Origin: Bacteroidales bacterium
GTDB lineage: Bacteria > Bacteroidota > Bacteroidia > Bacteroidales > UBA932
DNA: 40,871 nt
NCBI GenBank assembly: GCA_017561765.1
Contig: JAFZBM010000115.1
Span: 1 to 40,871, forward strand
Reading direction: 5' to 3'
Within the stretch, counting starts at the first letter, position 1. Each line of letters starts with the position of its first letter. The translations under genes and the position numbers were made by a program. Of this stretch, positions 24,417-31,308 are shown piece by piece. The notes under the pieces are model-generated. The model was not told the DNA's origin, ran no database searches, and saw only the letters and a program-made list of their open reading frames with translations.

Positions 24417-25563
24417 ATATCTTAAAATAATATTTAGTCACCCAGTATTCGAACAGGGGGTCGATTATATGGGGAATATCCTCCTCGTCGAAGGTGAGGA
24501 TTTCCTTCTTGCAGAGTGCGTCCTTCAGGCGGCGCACGTTGGCAGAAGAGTTAAGTGCGTAGCGGTGAATGACTTCGGCGCTGCTGAACTTGGTGTGACC
24601 GTCCACCACCGCCCTCAGCAGGTTGACCTGGAAAGTGGTAAGGTCGCTCATCATGGACTTGAACCGGGGCTCATGAATGGCGAGTAGTTCAGATAGTGCT
24701 TCCATAAGAACCGGTTCTGTCATATATCCCTTTGAGAGGGAGTCGCAGATGGCGGCGAATGTGTTGATATAGAATATGTTGTTCTTGAACCTCTGGCATA
24801 CGCCGAGCATCAGGTTGCGCTCTACCACCTTCCCGCTTGACAGGAAGCCGCGGTTGACCGATTCCACTATGTCCTTTGCATCTATTTCGCCCAGCGCCAG
24901 CCTTTCCGCCTGCCGGTAGAAGTACTTGTGGTGCTCGAAAATCTCCTTCATGGCATTGACCTGCGAACCGTACAGGACGTAGCAGGCGGCGGCGCGGTCT
25001 TCGGGGGTTCGGGCCTTGAACGTATCCTGCAGCAGGCGGCACAGTTTGTCGCCGTCTTCGGTCAGCATTATTTCCTGGAAGTCGTCGATGCACACGAAGA
25101 GTTTCTTGCCGTCGGACCGCCCCATCACATAGGGGAGCCGCATCAGGGCGCGGATGTCTTCGTCATTGATGTCCCAGTTGAGGGAAAGGATGCGGCCCGT
25201 GTCCTGATAGGCCTGTTCATCGAAAATGAAATGTGTGCCCTGGAAATTGGCGGCCACAAGGCGGGCGTAGTCGTCCGGAGTGGTGCCGTAGAGTTTTATG
25301 ATGCCTGAACCGAGGTTGAGGCAGAAGTCATTTATGCTGCGGACTCCAAGCAGGGAGATTCCGGCTATACGGAACTGCTGCGAGGAGAATTTCATGTCGA
25401 AAAATACCTGCTGGAGAACAGAGTCCTTGCCTGTTTTGGGCGGCTCGTACATTACCACGTTCTCGCCTTCGCGCAGCAAGTTCGTGAGTATGGTGGTTTC
25501 GGTTTTGCGGCCTATGAAATGGCGGCCTGTAACCGGTTTGTTGAATATGAAGGGGGTGTCCAT
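24415..25563 (-). CDS. AAA-type ATPase with C-terminal winged helix
   Basis: Cytoplasmic P-loop ATPase of 382 residues of the archaeal-ATPase/STAND-like kind. The start at ATG 25563 (MDTPFIFNKPVTGRHFIGRK) is preferred over an 11-codon upstream extension. Walker A is the variant EPPKTGKDS (40-48) where most relatives have GPRRxGKTS; Walker B is LFVCIDDF (155-162). The last 80 residues contain a winged-helix-like region (FSSAEVIHRYALNSSANVRRLKDAL) and PLFEYWVTKYYF, common in this ATPase group. Function is not known; such proteins are often predicted to act in stress responses or DNA binding. Transcribed divergently from rplU and ending at the lipoprotein terminator. Confidence 0.8.
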   Translation of the reverse strand: MDTPFIFNKPVTGRHFIGRKTETTILTNLLREGENVVMYEPPKTGKDSVLQQVFFDMKFSSQQFRIAGISLLGVRSINDFCLNLGSGIIKLYGTTPDDYARLVAANFQGTHFIFDEQAYQDTGRILSLNWDINDEDIRALMRLPYVMGRSDGKKLFVCIDDFQEIMLTEDGDKLCRLLQDTFKARTPEDRAAACYVLYGSQVNAMKEIFEHHKYFYRQAERLALGEIDAKDIVESVNRGFLSSGKVVERNLMLGVCQRFKNNIFYINTFAAICDSLSKGYMTEPVLMEALSELLAIHEPRFKSMMSDLTTFQVNLLRAVVDGHTKFSSAEVIHRYALNSSANVRRLKDALCKKEILTFDEEDIPHIIDPLFEYWVTKYYFKI

Positions 25564-25583
25564 TGCAAAACAAAATTGTTTCA

Positions 25584-25615
25584 CAAATATGGTCAAGAAT
25601 TTTCAAATAAACAAA
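25584..25615 (-). promoter_or_regulatory. Promoter for the AAA-type ATPase gene
   Basis: On the minus strand a perfect -33 TTTG (25612-25615), a 20-base spacer and CATATTTG (25584-25591), seven of eight matches to TAnnTTTG counting the free bases. Transcription would start near 25577, about 14 bases before the ATG. It abuts the divergent rplU promoter with only two bases between the two -33 elements. Confidence 0.6.
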
Positions 25616-25617
25616 TA

Positions 25618-25648
25618 GTTGTAAAATCAATTATTATTGTTAACTTTG
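25618..25648 (+). promoter_or_regulatory. Promoter for rplU-rpmA
   Basis: A perfect -7 box TAACTTTG (25641-25648) has GTTG (25618-25621), three of four matches to the -33 TTTG, at a spacing of 19 bases. Transcription should start near 25655, leaving an 80-base leader before the rplU ATG, long for this window where most leaders are under 40 bases. Confidence 0.65.
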
Positions 25649-25654
25649 CGGTCC

Positions 25655-25734
25655 GTTTTATGACCGATGAGCCCGATAAGATCTGCCGGAAGCGCAGACG
25701 CTCACGGCCCAAACATTTAAAAATTAATTGTTTG
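25655..25734 (+). promoter_or_regulatory. Structured 5' leader of rplU-rpmA (candidate ribosomal protein leader)
   Basis: The leader can fold into a two-part hairpin. The outer stem pairs CCG-(bulged A)-TGAGC (25664-25672) with GCTCACGG (25700-25707), eight pairs. After a seven-base bulge on the 5' side only (25673-25679), an inner stem pairs G-(bulged A)-TCTGC (25680-25686) with GCAGAC (25694-25699), six pairs, closing the loop CGGAAGC. An AT-rich single-stranded part follows up to the ATG at 25735. There is no T run, so it is not a terminator. Placement right before rplU suggests binding by bL21 or another ribosomal protein to control translation; that is inference. Confidence 0.5.
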
Positions 25735-26046
25735 ATGTACGCAATCGTTGACATTGCAGGCCAGCAGTTTAAAGTAGAGGCTGGCAACGAAATCTTTGTG
25801 CAGAGGCTCGCCGATGCCAAGGGTGCTGATGTTGAGTTCGACAAGGTGCTTCTCGTCGCCGACGGTGAGGCCGTCAAGGTCGGAACTCCTTATGTAGAGG
25901 GAGCCATTGTGAAGGCTACCGTTCTGGATGACGATGCGAAGGCCGACAAGGTCCTCGTGTTCAAGAAAATACGCCGTAAGGGCTTCCAGAAGCTGAACGG
26001 TCATCGTCAGAAACTTACCAAGATTAAAATCAACGCAATCGCTTAA
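25735..26046 (+). CDS. rplU: Ribosomal protein bL21
   Basis: Large-subunit ribosomal protein of 103 residues, the normal length. It begins [17 protein letters not shown] and carries [27 protein letters not shown] and [22 protein letters not shown], all typical of bL21. An in-frame ATG at 25660 would add 25 residues, but this would start inside the structured leader and make an unusual N terminus, so it is not used. rpmA follows after five bases, the near-universal rplU-rpmA order. Confidence 0.97.
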   Translation: MYAIVDIAGQQFKVEAGNEIFVQRLADAKGADVEFDKVLLVADGEAVKVGTPYVEGAIVKATVLDDDAKADKVLVFKKIRRKGFQKLNGHRQKLTKIKINAIA

Positions 26047-26051
26047 GAATT

Positions 26052-26312
26052 ATGGCACACAAGAAAGGTCAATCCAGTTCAAAGAACGGACGTGAGTCAC
26101 AAAGCAAACGCTTGGGTCTCAAGAAATTCGGCGGCGAGGTCGTAAAGGCCGGCAACATTATCGTTCGCCAGAGGGGTACGGTCCACAATCCTTCCACCAA
26201 CGTGGGCATGGGCAAGGATCACACTCTCTATGCGCTTATTGACGGCACAGTGAAGTTCTCCCGCAAGAGAGGAGACAAGTCCTACGTGTCAGTGCTCCCT
26301 TTTGAGAACTGA
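26052..26312 (+). CDS. rpmA: Ribosomal protein bL27
   Basis: Large-subunit ribosomal protein of 86 residues whose N-terminal tail reaches toward the peptidyl transferase centre. It starts [16 protein letters not shown] directly, without the cleavable N-terminal extension found in Firmicutes, and has [20 protein letters not shown] and [24 protein letters not shown] core sequence (here [20 protein letters not shown]). Co-transcribed with rplU and closed by a terminator. Confidence 0.97.
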   Translation: MAHKKGQSSSKNGRESQSKRLGLKKFGGEVVKAGNIIVRQRGTVHNPSTNVGMGKDHTLYALIDGTVKFSRKRGDKSYVSVLPFEN

Positions 26313-26335
26313 TCTCGGAGGTTTTATGTAGATCA

Positions 26336-26376
26336 ATGACTTGCTCTTCGGGATCGGGGTAGCAGGTCATTTTTTT
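26336..26376 (+). terminator. Terminator after rpmA
   Basis: A 10-base-pair stem with one G-T pair (ATGACTTGCT at 26336-26345 with AGCAGGTCAT at 26361-26370), a 15-base loop and seven T (26370-26376). It separates rplU-rpmA from serS, whose ATG is 13 bases further on, so the serS promoter would have to overlap this hairpin or read-through must occur. Confidence 0.8.
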
Positions 26377-26389
26377 AATTTAAACAATT

Positions 26390-27661
26390 ATGTTGACGCT
26401 CAAGATGCTCAGGGACGATCCCAAGGGGATTGTCGAGAAACTGAAAATCAAGAATTTCGACGCGCAGCCCATAGTGGACAAGGTGCTTGAACTGGATACG
26501 CGCCGCCGTAATTTCCAGACCGAAGCCGATGCCCTCCTGGCCCAGCAGAAGCAGAAGGCGGCCGAGATAGGCGCCCTCATGAAGCAGGGTCTGAAGGAGC
26601 AGGCCGAGAAGGCCAAGGAGGCGGTCGCCGCCCTCAAGGCCCGTTCCGGCGAACTCCTTGCCAAAATGGATGAGGCTGCATCCGAAATGGAAAGCAACCT
26701 GGTGCTGATGCCCAATATCCCTTGCTCACTGGTTAAGCCCGGCAAGGGCGCCGAGGACAATGAGGTGGTGAAGATGGGCGGTCCCGAGGTCAATCTCCCC
26801 GAGAACGCTCTCCCGCACTGGGAACTGGCCGCCAAGTACGACATCATCGACTTCGAGCTTGGAGTCAAGATCACCGGAGCAGGTTTCCCCGTGTACAAAG
26901 GCAAGGGCGCAAAGCTCCAGAGGGCTCTTATCAACTTCTTCCTCGACTGCAATACTGCCGCAGGCTACAAGGAGGTCGAGCCTCCCGTGATGGTGAACCG
27001 TGATTCCGGTTTCGGCACCGGCCAGCTGCCCGACAAAGAGGGCCAGATGTACCATGCCGAGGTGGACGATTTCTACATGGTTCCCACGGCGGAGGTGCCC
27101 GTGACCAATATTTTCCGCGACGTCATTCTTGCCGCCGACCAGATTCCGCAGCGCCTTACCGCCTACACTCCCTGCTTCCGCCGCGAAGCCGGTTCGTACG
27201 GCAAGGACGTGAGGGGCCTGAACCGCCTGCATCAGTTCGACAAAGTCGAGATAGTGCGCGTGGAGAAACCGGAAGACAGTTACAAAGCGCTGGACGAGAT
27301 GGTCGCCCACGTGGAAGGCCTGGTCAACAAGCTTGGCTTGAAATACAGGATCCTGCGCCTCTGCGGCGGGGATATGTCTTTCACTTCCGCCATCACTTAT
27401 GATTTCGAACTCTGGAGCGCCGCACAGGGACGATGGCTCGAAATCAGTTCGGTGAGCAACTTCGAGACTTACCAGTCCAACCGCCTGCATCTACGCTACC
27501 GCGACGAGGCGGGCAAAGCCCAGCTGGCACACACGCTCAACGGCAGTTCGCTTGCTCTTCCGAGAGTCGTAGCCGCGCTGCTCGAGGACAACCAGACGCC
27601 TGACGGCATTGTCATCCCCGAAATATTGCGTCCATACACAGGCTTCGACATAATTGATTAA
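26390..27661 (+). CDS. serS: Seryl-tRNA synthetase
   Basis: Class II aminoacyl-tRNA synthetase charging tRNA-Ser in the cytoplasm. The 423 residues include the N-terminal antiparallel coiled-coil arm that grips the tRNA (about 1-110, Lys/Glu/Ala-rich), motif 2 PCFRREAGSYGKDVRGLNRL (about 260-279) and motif 3 SLALPRVVAALLEDNQ (about 386-401). Length and motifs are complete. The end overlaps ruvC by eight bases. The gap upstream contains the rpmA terminator and an AT-rich stretch with no clear -33/-7 pair. Confidence 0.97.
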   Translation: MLTLKMLRDDPKGIVEKLKIKNFDAQPIVDKVLELDTRRRNFQTEADALLAQQKQKAAEIGALMKQGLKEQAEKAKEAVAALKARSGELLAKMDEAASEMESNLVLMPNIPCSLVKPGKGAEDNEVVKMGGPEVNLPENALPHWELAAKYDIIDFELGVKITGAGFPVYKGKGAKLQRALINFFLDCNTAAGYKEVEPPVMVNRDSGFGTGQLPDKEGQMYHAEVDDFYMVPTAEVPVTNIFRDVILAADQIPQRLTAYTPCFRREAGSYGKDVRGLNRLHQFDKVEIVRVEKPEDSYKALDEMVAHVEGLVNKLGLKYRILRLCGGDMSFTSAITYDFELWSAAQGRWLEISSVSNFETYQSNRLHLRYRDEAGKAQLAHTLNGSSLALPRVVAALLEDNQTPDGIVIPEILRPYTGFDIID

Positions 27662-28211
27662 AAACAGTACCATACTTGGCATCGATCCCGGAACCAACCT
27701 GCTTGGTTTCGGGATTGTGCGTGTGGATGCGGCAGGCAAGCCGCAGTATGTGGATATGGGGGTCCTGGATTTGAGGCGTGTGGATGATATCTACGAGAAA
27801 CTGCATATTATATTCGACAAGGTCTGCGCCCTGTGTGACCTGCATCATCCTGACGACCTGGCGATCGAGTCCCCGTTTTACGGCCGCAACGCCCAGGTCA
27901 TTTTCAAGCTCGGGCGCGCCCAGGGTGCGGCGATGGCCGCCGCGCTTACCCGCGGGGCAAAGGTGTACGAATACGCTCCCCGCCGTGCCAAGCAGGCAAT
28001 CTGCGGCAACGGGGCGGCATCCAAGGAGCAGGTGGCCCTGATGGTTGAGAAGACGCTGGGAATTGATATTGGTCCCAAGCATCTCGACGCCACCGACGCG
28101 CTTGCCATCGCCATGTGCCATTATTATGAACTCACAAGTCCGCTTGCGGCAAAAGGCTCCGGCGGCTCTTGGGAAAAATTCATCGCAGCCAATCCGGACA
28201 GGATAAAATAA
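27654..28211 (+). CDS. ruvC: Holliday junction endonuclease RuvC
   Basis: Resolvase that nicks Holliday junctions during recombination repair, working with RuvAB. The 185 residues contain the four acidic catalytic residues in their usual contexts: Asp11 in LGIDPGT, Glu72 in AIESPFYGRN, and Asp145 and Asp148 in HLDATDALAIA. The start is read as TTG at 27654, overlapping the end of serS by eight bases; no ATG or GTG lies before the first catalytic motif, and starting later would remove it. The pairing with serS suggests co-transcription. The C-terminal tail (about 163-185) is Gly/Ser-rich then basic, as in relatives. Confidence 0.93.
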   Translation: MIKNSTILGIDPGTNLLGFGIVRVDAAGKPQYVDMGVLDLRRVDDIYEKLHIIFDKVCALCDLHHPDDLAIESPFYGRNAQVIFKLGRAQGAAMAAALTRGAKVYEYAPRRAKQAICGNGAASKEQVALMVEKTLGIDIGPKHLDATDALAIAMCHYYELTSPLAAKGSGGSWEKFIAANPDRIK

Positions 28212-28250
28212 ATTAAACCCCGGCCCGGCTGTTGCGTCTAATTTAAGGTT

Positions 28251-31208
28251 ATGAAATTGTTGTACAAAATATTGTGCCTTGCGGGAGCGCTGCTTCTCGG
28301 CACCGGCGTCTTTGCCCAGAACCGCCTGTCTGCGGTATTGATGGATGATTCCAACGGAGAACCAGTGGGTTTCGCCACAGTCTCCCTCACCAAGGAAGGG
28401 GCGCAGAAGCCTGCAAAATATGTCCTGAGTGATTCCGACGGCAAGGTGGAAATCAGCGGCATCAAGGCCGGAACCTATACTTTCAAGGCAGAATTGCTCG
28501 GTTATGAGCCTTATGAGAAGCAGGTCAAGATTCCCGACGTGAACAATCTCGGCGAAATCAAGATGAAACTTGACCAGCAGCAGCTTGACGCCGCATCGGT
28601 GTCGGCCGTCGGCAATCCCATCATAATCAAGAAAGACACAATCGAGTACAACGCATCTTCCTTCAAGACCACCGACAACGACGTTCTTGAAGACCTGCTC
28701 AAGAAGCTCCCCGGAGTGGAAGTGAGCGAGGACGGCGCCATTACCGTAAACGGCCAGACTATCAGCAAGATAACCATTGACGGGAAGACTTTCTTCCTGG
28801 ACGATCCGCAGCTGGCTTCCAAGAATATTCCGGCCAAGATCATCAACAAGCTGAAGGTTATCCAGAAGAAGTCGGAGCAGGCCGAGTTCACCGGCATAGA
28901 CGACGGCGAGGAAGAGCAGGTGATTGACCTGAGCATCAAGCCCGGAATGATGAAGGGCGCCTTCGGAAACATAATGGCCGGCGGCGGTCACGACATTCCG
29001 TCCACCAGCGTGGAGGGCGACTGGCGCTATCAGGGCGCGGCCTTCGTGGGCAAGTTCACCGACAAGACGCAACTCTCGCTCATAGCCAACGGCAACAATA
29101 CCAACAACCGTGGTTTCAACGACCTTGCCGGCTCGATGATGGGCGGCATGCGCGGCGGTGGAATGGGCGGCGGTCCCATGGGCGGAGGCCGCGGCGGCAA
29201 CTGGAACGACAACGGCATTACTACCTCGTGGATGGGCGGCGTCAACGGCGCCTGGACTCTCTTCGACGGCAGGATGGACATAGGAGGAAACTATCTGTAC
29301 AACAATACCGCCAAACTGGTGGAGGAGCAGAGCGCCAGGACCACCTATCTTCAGGATCATAATATGCTCTATGATTCAGACGGCAGCAACGACACCCGCA
29401 CCTGGGGACACCGCGTAGGTATGCGACTGGACCATAAGTTCTCGGATAATACCTCCATCCTTTTTGAGCCCCAGTTGAATTTCGGCGGCGGAAACTACAC
29501 CCAGACCAGTTCCTACTCCACCGACTATGATTACCTTGACGACAAGGGCCTTACCAAGATCAACGAGGGCAATACCGCCAATCTGGGAGAGAACAAGAAC
29601 CTGAATACCAGCGGCTTCTTCCTGCTGCGCCAGCGCCTGGGCATCCCCGGACGAACCCTTACCGCTATGGCCCGCTACAGCTTCTCCAACAACGAACTGG
29701 ACAGCCGTAACACTTCCACCGTGTATTCCGGCGGTTTCGAGGGCGGCATATGGGGCGACACCCAGAACACCGACCAGAGGATAGACCAGGAGAACCGCAG
29801 CTACAGCCTCTTCGGACGAGTGACTTACACCGAACCTTTGGGCAACCATTTCTATCTGGAAGCAAACTACGGCTACAACTGGTCCAACTCCTCCTCGATA
29901 AAGGATACTTATGATATGCTTAACGGCGGGGCGAAGGATGACTATTATTCCAGCCGCGTGGTAAATATCAACAACAGTCACAACATGGGCGTCAACGCCC
30001 TTTACCAGACGGAGAAAATGCGGTTCCAGCTCGGCTTCTCCGCTATTCCTACCCGTACGCGCAATGAAACCACCCGTGCCGGAAAGACCTTGAAGCCGTA
30101 TGACGACACCCGCTGGCGTTTCTCCCCCCAGGGAATGCTCTGGTGGGAAATGAGTGAAGACGCGAACATGAGATTCTTCTACCGCGGCTCTTCCGAGCAG
30201 CCCAGCGTGTCCAGGCTCATCCCCGTTCCCGACAACACGGACCCTCTGAACATAAGCTTCGGTAATCCTTACCTAGCCCCCTATTTCAACCACAGCCTGC
30301 GCGGTGAATACCGCTATTCCAACAGGAAGCGCTTCTCGTCCGTGAACGTCCGCTTCGACGGAGGATATACCAAGGATCCTATCGTGAATGCCATTTGGTA
30401 CGGTCCCAACGGAGCCCAGTATTCCATGCCGTTCAACGGCCCGTCGTCGTTCAACGCCAATGTCAACATGTTCGCCAACATTCCCATCGGCAGGTCCAAT
30501 TTCTCCATAAGCGATATGACCAGGGTGGGATACAATAAGTCTTCCTCCTATGTGGGCGGGGACGATGTGTCGTCCAAGATTGACAATTACTATAATGCCA
30601 CTACCGGCGACATGGATTACGATGCTTTCCTCGCGTCGTATAATCTGGGCGAGTTCAAGTTTACTGAAAACACTACCCGTACCCTCAGCGCCACCGAGCG
30701 CCTGCGCGTGAATTACCGCAGCGACAACCTGGAGCTCACGCTCAGCGGCCGCACCCGTATGAACAAGAGCTGGTACACCATTGCCAAGACTTCCGACAAC
30801 ACCATGACTTTCAACAACCAGGTGCGCGCAACCGCCAACTGGACATGGGACGAGCCGGGAATCACCGTCAAGAGCGAGTACAATTTCAACTGGTACAACG
30901 GATATGCCAGCAACCTGAATTATACTCCCGAGCATATTCTCAACGCCGAGATCCAGAAGCTGCTCTTCAAGAACAAGGTCACTCTTGCGCTCAAGGGCTA
31001 TGACATTCTGGGCCAGGCCAAGAACCTGAGCGTGTCGGACAACTCCAACTATCACAGCGAAGTTATCAACAATACATTAGGCCGTTACATCATCCTTTCG
31101 CTGACCTGGCGCTTCGGTACCTTCGACCGTTCGCAGATGCGCGGTCCCGGCGGAAGAGGTCCCGGCGGCAGAGGTCCCGGCGGCCCAGGCGGCCCCGGTC
31201 CGAGATAA
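28251..31208 (+). CDS. TonB-type outer membrane beta-barrel protein with CarboxypepD_reg domain and Gly-rich stretches
   Basis: Outer membrane protein of 985 residues. Signal peptide (about 1-22, cut near VFAQ), a carboxypeptidase-regulatory-like sandwich (about 25-110, with GEPVGFATVSL and AGTYTFKAELLGYEPY), a plug-like region (about 115-230, with DVLEDLLKKLPGVEVSEDG) and a large barrel to about 960. It lacks the SusC phrase VVVGYG and belongs to the outer-membrane-beta-barrel (OMP_b-brl_3-like) group rather than to SusC. A Gly/Met-rich loop (about 293-318) and a C-terminal tail of four Gly-Pro-rich units (RGPGG-type, last 20 residues) are unusual. No partner lipoprotein is adjacent. The substrate is unknown. 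No clear promoter was seen in the 39-base gap after ruvC. Confidence 0.82.
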   Translation: MKLLYKILCLAGALLLGTGVFAQNRLSAVLMDDSNGEPVGFATVSLTKEGAQKPAKYVLSDSDGKVEISGIKAGTYTFKAELLGYEPYEKQVKIPDVNNLGEIKMKLDQQQLDAASVSAVGNPIIIKKDTIEYNASSFKTTDNDVLEDLLKKLPGVEVSEDGAITVNGQTISKITIDGKTFFLDDPQLASKNIPAKIINKLKVIQKKSEQAEFTGIDDGEEEQVIDLSIKPGMMKGAFGNIMAGGGHDIPSTSVEGDWRYQGAAFVGKFTDKTQLSLIANGNNTNNRGFNDLAGSMMGGMRGGGMGGGPMGGGRGGNWNDNGITTSWMGGVNGAWTLFDGRMDIGGNYLYNNTAKLVEEQSARTTYLQDHNMLYDSDGSNDTRTWGHRVGMRLDHKFSDNTSILFEPQLNFGGGNYTQTSSYSTDYDYLDDKGLTKINEGNTANLGENKNLNTSGFFLLRQRLGIPGRTLTAMARYSFSNNELDSRNTSTVYSGGFEGGIWGDTQNTDQRIDQENRSYSLFGRVTYTEPLGNHFYLEANYGYNWSNSSSIKDTYDMLNGGAKDDYYSSRVVNINNSHNMGVNALYQTEKMRFQLGFSAIPTRTRNETTRAGKTLKPYDDTRWRFSPQGMLWWEMSEDANMRFFYRGSSEQPSVSRLIPVPDNTDPLNISFGNPYLAPYFNHSLRGEYRYSNRKRFSSVNVRFDGGYTKDPIVNAIWYGPNGAQYSMPFNGPSSFNANVNMFANIPIGRSNFSISDMTRVGYNKSSSYVGGDDVSSKIDNYYNATTGDMDYDAFLASYNLGEFKFTENTTRTLSATERLRVNYRSDNLELTLSGRTRMNKSWYTIAKTSDNTMTFNNQVRATANWTWDEPGITVKSEYNFNWYNGYASNLNYTPEHILNAEIQKLLFKNKVTLALKGYDILGQAKNLSVSDNSNYHSEVINNTLGRYIILSLTWRFGTFDRSQMRGPGGRGPGGRGPGGPGGPGPR

Positions 31209-31227
31209 CCGAAATGTTATTTTTCTT

Positions 31228-31256
31228 AACGCACGCTTGACACGCGTGCGTTTTTT
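31228..31256 (+). terminator. Terminator after the Gly-rich outer membrane protein gene
   Basis: A stem of eight to nine pairs (ACGCACGC at 31229-31236 with GCGTGCGT at 31244-31251, plus A-T at 31228/31252), a seven-base loop and six T (31251-31256). It lies 20 bases after the stop codon. The loop also holds most of the candidate -33 element of the SusC promoter. Confidence 0.85.
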
Positions 31257-31267
31257 GTGTATATTTG
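31236..31267 (+). promoter_or_regulatory. Promoter for the SusCD-GDPD locus
   Basis: A perfect -7 box TATATTTG (31260-31267) is preceded after 20 bases by CTTG (31236-31239), three of four matches to the -33 TTTG. Transcription would start near 31274, 35 bases before the SusC ATG. The element overlaps the preceding terminator. No regulator gene (SusR-like, hybrid two-component, or ECF sigma/anti-sigma) lies in the window. Confidence 0.55.
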
Positions 31268-31308
31268 TGCGTAAAAGCTGAATAACCAATTCTATTAATT
31301 TTAATACT

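Noticed and set aside
25660..25734. In-frame N-terminal extension of rplU, or a small leader peptide
   Set aside because: The ATG at 25660 is in frame with rplU, but bL21 starts at MYAIV at normal length and the extra segment forms a paired RNA leader; no stop separates a leader peptide.
27612..29360. 582-codon minus-strand open frame across ruvC and the outer membrane protein gene
   Set aside because: It spans two real genes on the other strand, is His/Gly/Val-rich and has no family match; a codon-bias shadow.
31138..31205. Short tandem repeats considered as CRISPR or a mobile repeat
   Set aside because: The near-repeats are coding (Gly-Pro-Arg tail), in frame, without spacers or cas genes.
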